Below, piece after piece: positions 61,893 to 64,000 of a stretch of 64,000 nt of DNA. The number at the start of each line of letters is the position of its first letter. Position 1 is the stretch's first letter. Below the pieces are notes generated by a model. The model was not told the DNA's origin. It did not search any database and worked only from the letters and a program-made list of their open reading frames with translations. Source of the stretch: Opitutia bacterium (lineage in GTDB: Bacteria > Verrucomicrobiota > Verrucomicrobiia > Opitutales > Opitutaceae). The DNA lies in assembly GCA_947449835.1 (NCBI GenBank), contig CANFSZ010000004.1:33885-97884 (forward strand), in the 5' to 3' direction. Made by a program: the position numbers and the translations under genes.

Positions 61893-62650
61893 GCGGCGTG
61901 CCGGAGAGTTTTTGGACGGGCGTCCCTATGGGCCGCGATGTGACGCGCATCGTGAGCGACGCGAATGGTCTGGCGGCTTTCGTGAAACCCGCCGGCGTGT
62001 TGTCGCATCCCAATCAATCGTCGGATCAACCCAAGGCCTTGGTCGATGCGCGCTACACGCTCGACGGGGAATTTTACGAATGGCGCGATGCAGCTGGCGC
62101 CGTGCGGCGGTTGTGGTTATTGAACCGGCTTGATTCGGCGACTTCGGGCGTTATGCTTGTCGCTGCTAGCGAGGAATTAGCGCAGGAGATTCGGGCGCAA
62201 TTTAAACGGAAACAGGTGCGAAAGATTTATCACGCGCTGGTGTTTGGTGCTCCGGCGAAGTCGGTGGAACTCTGGCGCGATCTGCTCGCAGTGGAAAAAA
62301 AGGGCGGCCAAATCCGCACCGCAGCCCACGCCGGTCACATGCCTTCGGAAAGTCGCATGAGCGTCGTACGCGTCGGCCGCAAGCAACCGAAGCTCACGTT
62401 GATCCGCCTCGAGCCGCAGACCGGGCGCAGCCATCAACTCCGCGTACAATGCGCCAAGCGTCATCTCCCAATCGTGGGTGATCAGACGTATGGCGATTTC
62501 ACGCGCAATCGCGCCTTCGCCAAACAGGCGGAAACGAAACGGCTGTTTTTGCATTCGTTGGAGACGAGTTTTGCCTACACGTGGCACGGCAAGGAGTTTG
62601 ATTTCGCCGCGAAGGCACCGCTGCCAGCGGAATTCGAAGCGTGGCTTTGA
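61889..62650 (+). CDS. RluA family 23S/tRNA pseudouridine synthase
   Basis: A 253-residue pseudouridine synthase. The catalytic motif NRLDSATSGVMLVA near residue 75 carries the invariant aspartate; the usual histidine is asparagine. RNA-binding segments KQVRKIYHALVFG and LEPQTGRSHQLRVQCAKRHLP match the RluA family. I start at GTG 61889, which overlaps the upstream stop (GTGA), because the longer frame only reads through the TonB-like gene. Which uridine is modified cannot be told. Part of the tolC-to-aroF run. Confidence 0.88.
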   Translation: MSGVPESFWTGVPMGRDVTRIVSDANGLAAFVKPAGVLSHPNQSSDQPKALVDARYTLDGEFYEWRDAAGAVRRLWLLNRLDSATSGVMLVAASEELAQEIRAQFKRKQVRKIYHALVFGAPAKSVELWRDLLAVEKKGGQIRTAAHAGHMPSESRMSVVRVGRKQPKLTLIRLEPQTGRSHQLRVQCAKRHLPIVGDQTYGDFTRNRAFAKQAETKRLFLHSLETSFAYTWHGKEFDFAAKAPLPAEFEAWL

Positions 62651-62735
62651 GTCCGCGCTGACTTTGGCGGCGGAGCGGTATTACCGCAGACTTCCCTCGA
62701 CGCGTCGTTTGTGTTTCTTTGCTCCGCTTAACGTC

Positions 62736-63767
62736 ATGATTCTGCCGAAATCCCATCGCCTCAGCCCTGAGCAACTCGCCGAGATCACCGCCATCGTCGC
62801 GGAGTTTGGTTGCAAGATTCAGCCGATCATTGGCGCGGTGCGGACCATTTACGCGATTGTCGGCGATGAGCGCGAAGACCTCATGATCAACCGGCTCGAG
62901 GGGCTGGAGTATATCGATCGCATCGACCGCATACAGTCACCGTTCAAGCTCATGGACAAACGCTCGGACTTGGCCAGTCACCGCATCAAAATCGGTGGGG
63001 TCACGCTCGGTGAGGAACTGTTCGTCATCGCGGGCGCGTGCACCATCGACCCGAAGAATCCTAATTATTTCTACGAAACGGCCGCGGCGGTAAAAGAAGC
63101 CGGCGCCAATGCTCTGCGCGGCGGCGTGTGGAAGCCGCGCACCAATCCGTACTCGTTTCAGGGCGATGTGAAGTCGCTCGATATTCTGATGGAGGCTTCG
63201 CGTCGGACGGGTTTGCCCGTCGATACCGAGGTGATGGAAGAAGCCCACATCGCGCTCGCCCTCAATGCGGGCGTGACGACGTTGCAAGTCGGCGCCCGCA
63301 ACGCTCTCAACTATTCGCTCCTTCGCGCGATTGGCAAAGCGATCGGCGAGCGCGACACCGCGGTCTTGCTCAAGCGGAGTATTCACATGGGCCCTCTCAA
63401 CGAGTTTATCTCGGCGGCGGAATACATTGCGGCGTTCGGCAATCCCAATGTCATTCTCTGCCCGCGCGGCACCACGCCTACGCTCGATGGTTATCGGAAT
63501 CACCCCGATGAAAGCATCACGCCGCTCTTAAAGGAAAAAACCTGGGCGCCGGTCGTCGTCGATCCTTCGCACTCGGTCGGTAAGGCCAGTTACGTCCCTG
63601 CGGCCGCGCTTGCCGCTGTCGCTTACGGCGCGGATGGCCTTTGCATCGAGGCGCACGTCGAACCGACGAAGGGCATCGGCGATGATCCGAAACAATCGCT
63701 TACGCCAGAGGTGCTCAAGAAAACGATTACCCAGGCTAAACAACTCTGGGCCCTCCGCCGCAGTTAA
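62736..63767 (+). CDS. aroF: 3-deoxy-7-phosphoheptulonate (DAHP) synthase, type I beta-like
   Basis: A 343-residue DAHP synthase that starts the shikimate route from phosphoenolpyruvate and erythrose 4-phosphate. The N-terminal ferredoxin-like regulatory domain (IQPIIGAVRTIYAIVGDE) precedes the barrel, as in T. maritima-type enzymes. Metal ligands look intact: Cys in AGACTIDP, His in VVDPSHSVG, Glu in LCIEAHVEP and Asp in GIGDDPKQSL. RGGVWKPRTNPYSFQG and QVGARNALN bind substrate. Two segments are unusual: GPCS reads GACT, and the normal ERGIRTFE segment reads PRGTTPTL. Start at ATG 62736; the longer ORF overlaps rluA and is rejected. Confidence 0.92.
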   Translation: MILPKSHRLSPEQLAEITAIVAEFGCKIQPIIGAVRTIYAIVGDEREDLMINRLEGLEYIDRIDRIQSPFKLMDKRSDLASHRIKIGGVTLGEELFVIAGACTIDPKNPNYFYETAAAVKEAGANALRGGVWKPRTNPYSFQGDVKSLDILMEASRRTGLPVDTEVMEEAHIALALNAGVTTLQVGARNALNYSLLRAIGKAIGERDTAVLLKRSIHMGPLNEFISAAEYIAAFGNPNVILCPRGTTPTLDGYRNHPDESITPLLKEKTWAPVVVDPSHSVGKASYVPAAALAAVAYGADGLCIEAHVEPTKGIGDDPKQSLTPEVLKKTITQAKQLWALRRS

Positions 63768-63776
63768 AAGTCCCGT

Positions 63777-64000
63777 TCACAGTAAGCTCAGTTGCGAGTT
63801 ATCTGTCGGCGTGACGGTGATTTTCCGCTTGGGTTTCGCCGTCAGCGTCGGTGCGGGCAAAGCCACGGTGGCGTCGTCGCTTTCGAGTTTCGCGAGGATG
63901 GTTTTCGCGCGGTCGATCACGCTCAAGGGCAAGCCCGCGAGTCGGGCGACTTGGATGCCGTAGCTGCGATCGGCGGCGCCGGGGACGACGCGACGCATGA
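63777..64000 (-). CDS. mutS: DNA mismatch repair protein MutS, C-terminal part (partial)
   Basis: The last 74 residues of a gene that runs beyond the window. The motif [23 protein letters not shown] is the conserved helix after the MutS ATPase domain, followed by ERAKTIL-type [14 protein letters not shown] and a variable tail ending QLSLL. MutS recognises mismatches at the start of postreplicative repair. The stop lies 9 bases past the convergent aroF stop. Only the C-terminus can be judged here. Confidence 0.9.
   Translation of the reverse strand, partial: MRRVVPGAADRSYGIQVARLAGLPLSVIDRAKTILAKLESDDATVALPAPTLTAKPKRKITVTPTDNSQLSLL

Overview
The window looks like chromosome of a heterotrophic Gram-negative bacterium, most likely an Opitutaceae-type member of the Verrucomicrobiota. 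This is an inference from gene content: a large carboxypeptidase-plug TonB-dependent receptor with no SusD partner, DUF3826 and DUF6298 proteins beside pectate lyase and GH127 genes, FabV as enoyl-ACP reductase, a SigK/RskA-like pair, high-GC codon use in most genes, and an almost complete lack of Shine-Dalgarno motifs before start codons. I found no rRNA, tRNA, CRISPR array, insertion sequence or prophage. Gene density is high, and only one gap (15536-15891) exceeds 300 bases.

Layout. 1-6900 holds housekeeping and small metabolic genes: HIT protein, SGNH hydrolase, MYG1 protein, exported metallo-beta-lactamase-fold protein, DUF2293 protein, rsgA, an unknown protein and a mercaptopyruvate-type sulfurtransferase. 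6910-25296 is a carbohydrate locus aimed at pectin and its side chains. It has two Asp-box (sialidase-like) propellers, an (alpha/alpha)6 MGH1-like hydrolase coupled by an ATGA overlap to a beta-helix/DUF6298 protein, a GH127 beta-L-arabinofuranosidase, an alpha/beta-hydrolase esterase, the TonB receptor, DUF3826 and a PL1-like pectate lyase. A riboflavin gene (ribB) whose GTP cyclohydrolase II half is degenerate sits inside it. 25319-33666 (minus strand) holds an exported S9 dipeptidyl peptidase, dtd, fabV, the anti-sigma/sigma pair, a DapF homologue lacking both catalytic cysteines, and a large conserved protein of unknown function. 33835-46407 holds sppA, sufT, a cupin, an exported M20 peptidase, a split membrane-protein/spermidine-synthase-like pair, xylulokinase, an exported oligopeptidase B-like enzyme and a YetA/PL26-like exo-rhamnogalacturonan lyase. 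46404-49953 is a minus-strand run from trpC through rsmA to glsB and a GNAT gene. 50045-51629 is mazG plus a Xer recombinase. 51647-58766 is a minus-strand operon nadE-hemL-S55 protein-beta-propeller. 58859-63767 is a plus-strand operon tolC-like, maf, tonB-like, rluA-like and aroF. The window ends inside mutS.

How it works together. The pectin genes can be read as one system. Extracellular PL1 and beta-helix lyases and the PL26-like lyase would cut homogalacturonan and rhamnogalacturonan. GH127, the MGH1-like hydrolase, the Asp-box proteins and the esterase would trim side chains and acyl groups. The TonB receptor would import oligosaccharides, and xylulokinase could feed pentoses into central metabolism. 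No SusD, no dedicated regulator and no inner-membrane transporter is present locally, so control and uptake must be completed elsewhere.

The observations I consider most worth following are the Ser/Ser DapF homologue, the S55 protein with its serine and histidine motifs in reversed order, the RibBX-like riboflavin protein, the hairpins flanking the TonB receptor, and the exported spermidine-synthase-like protein.
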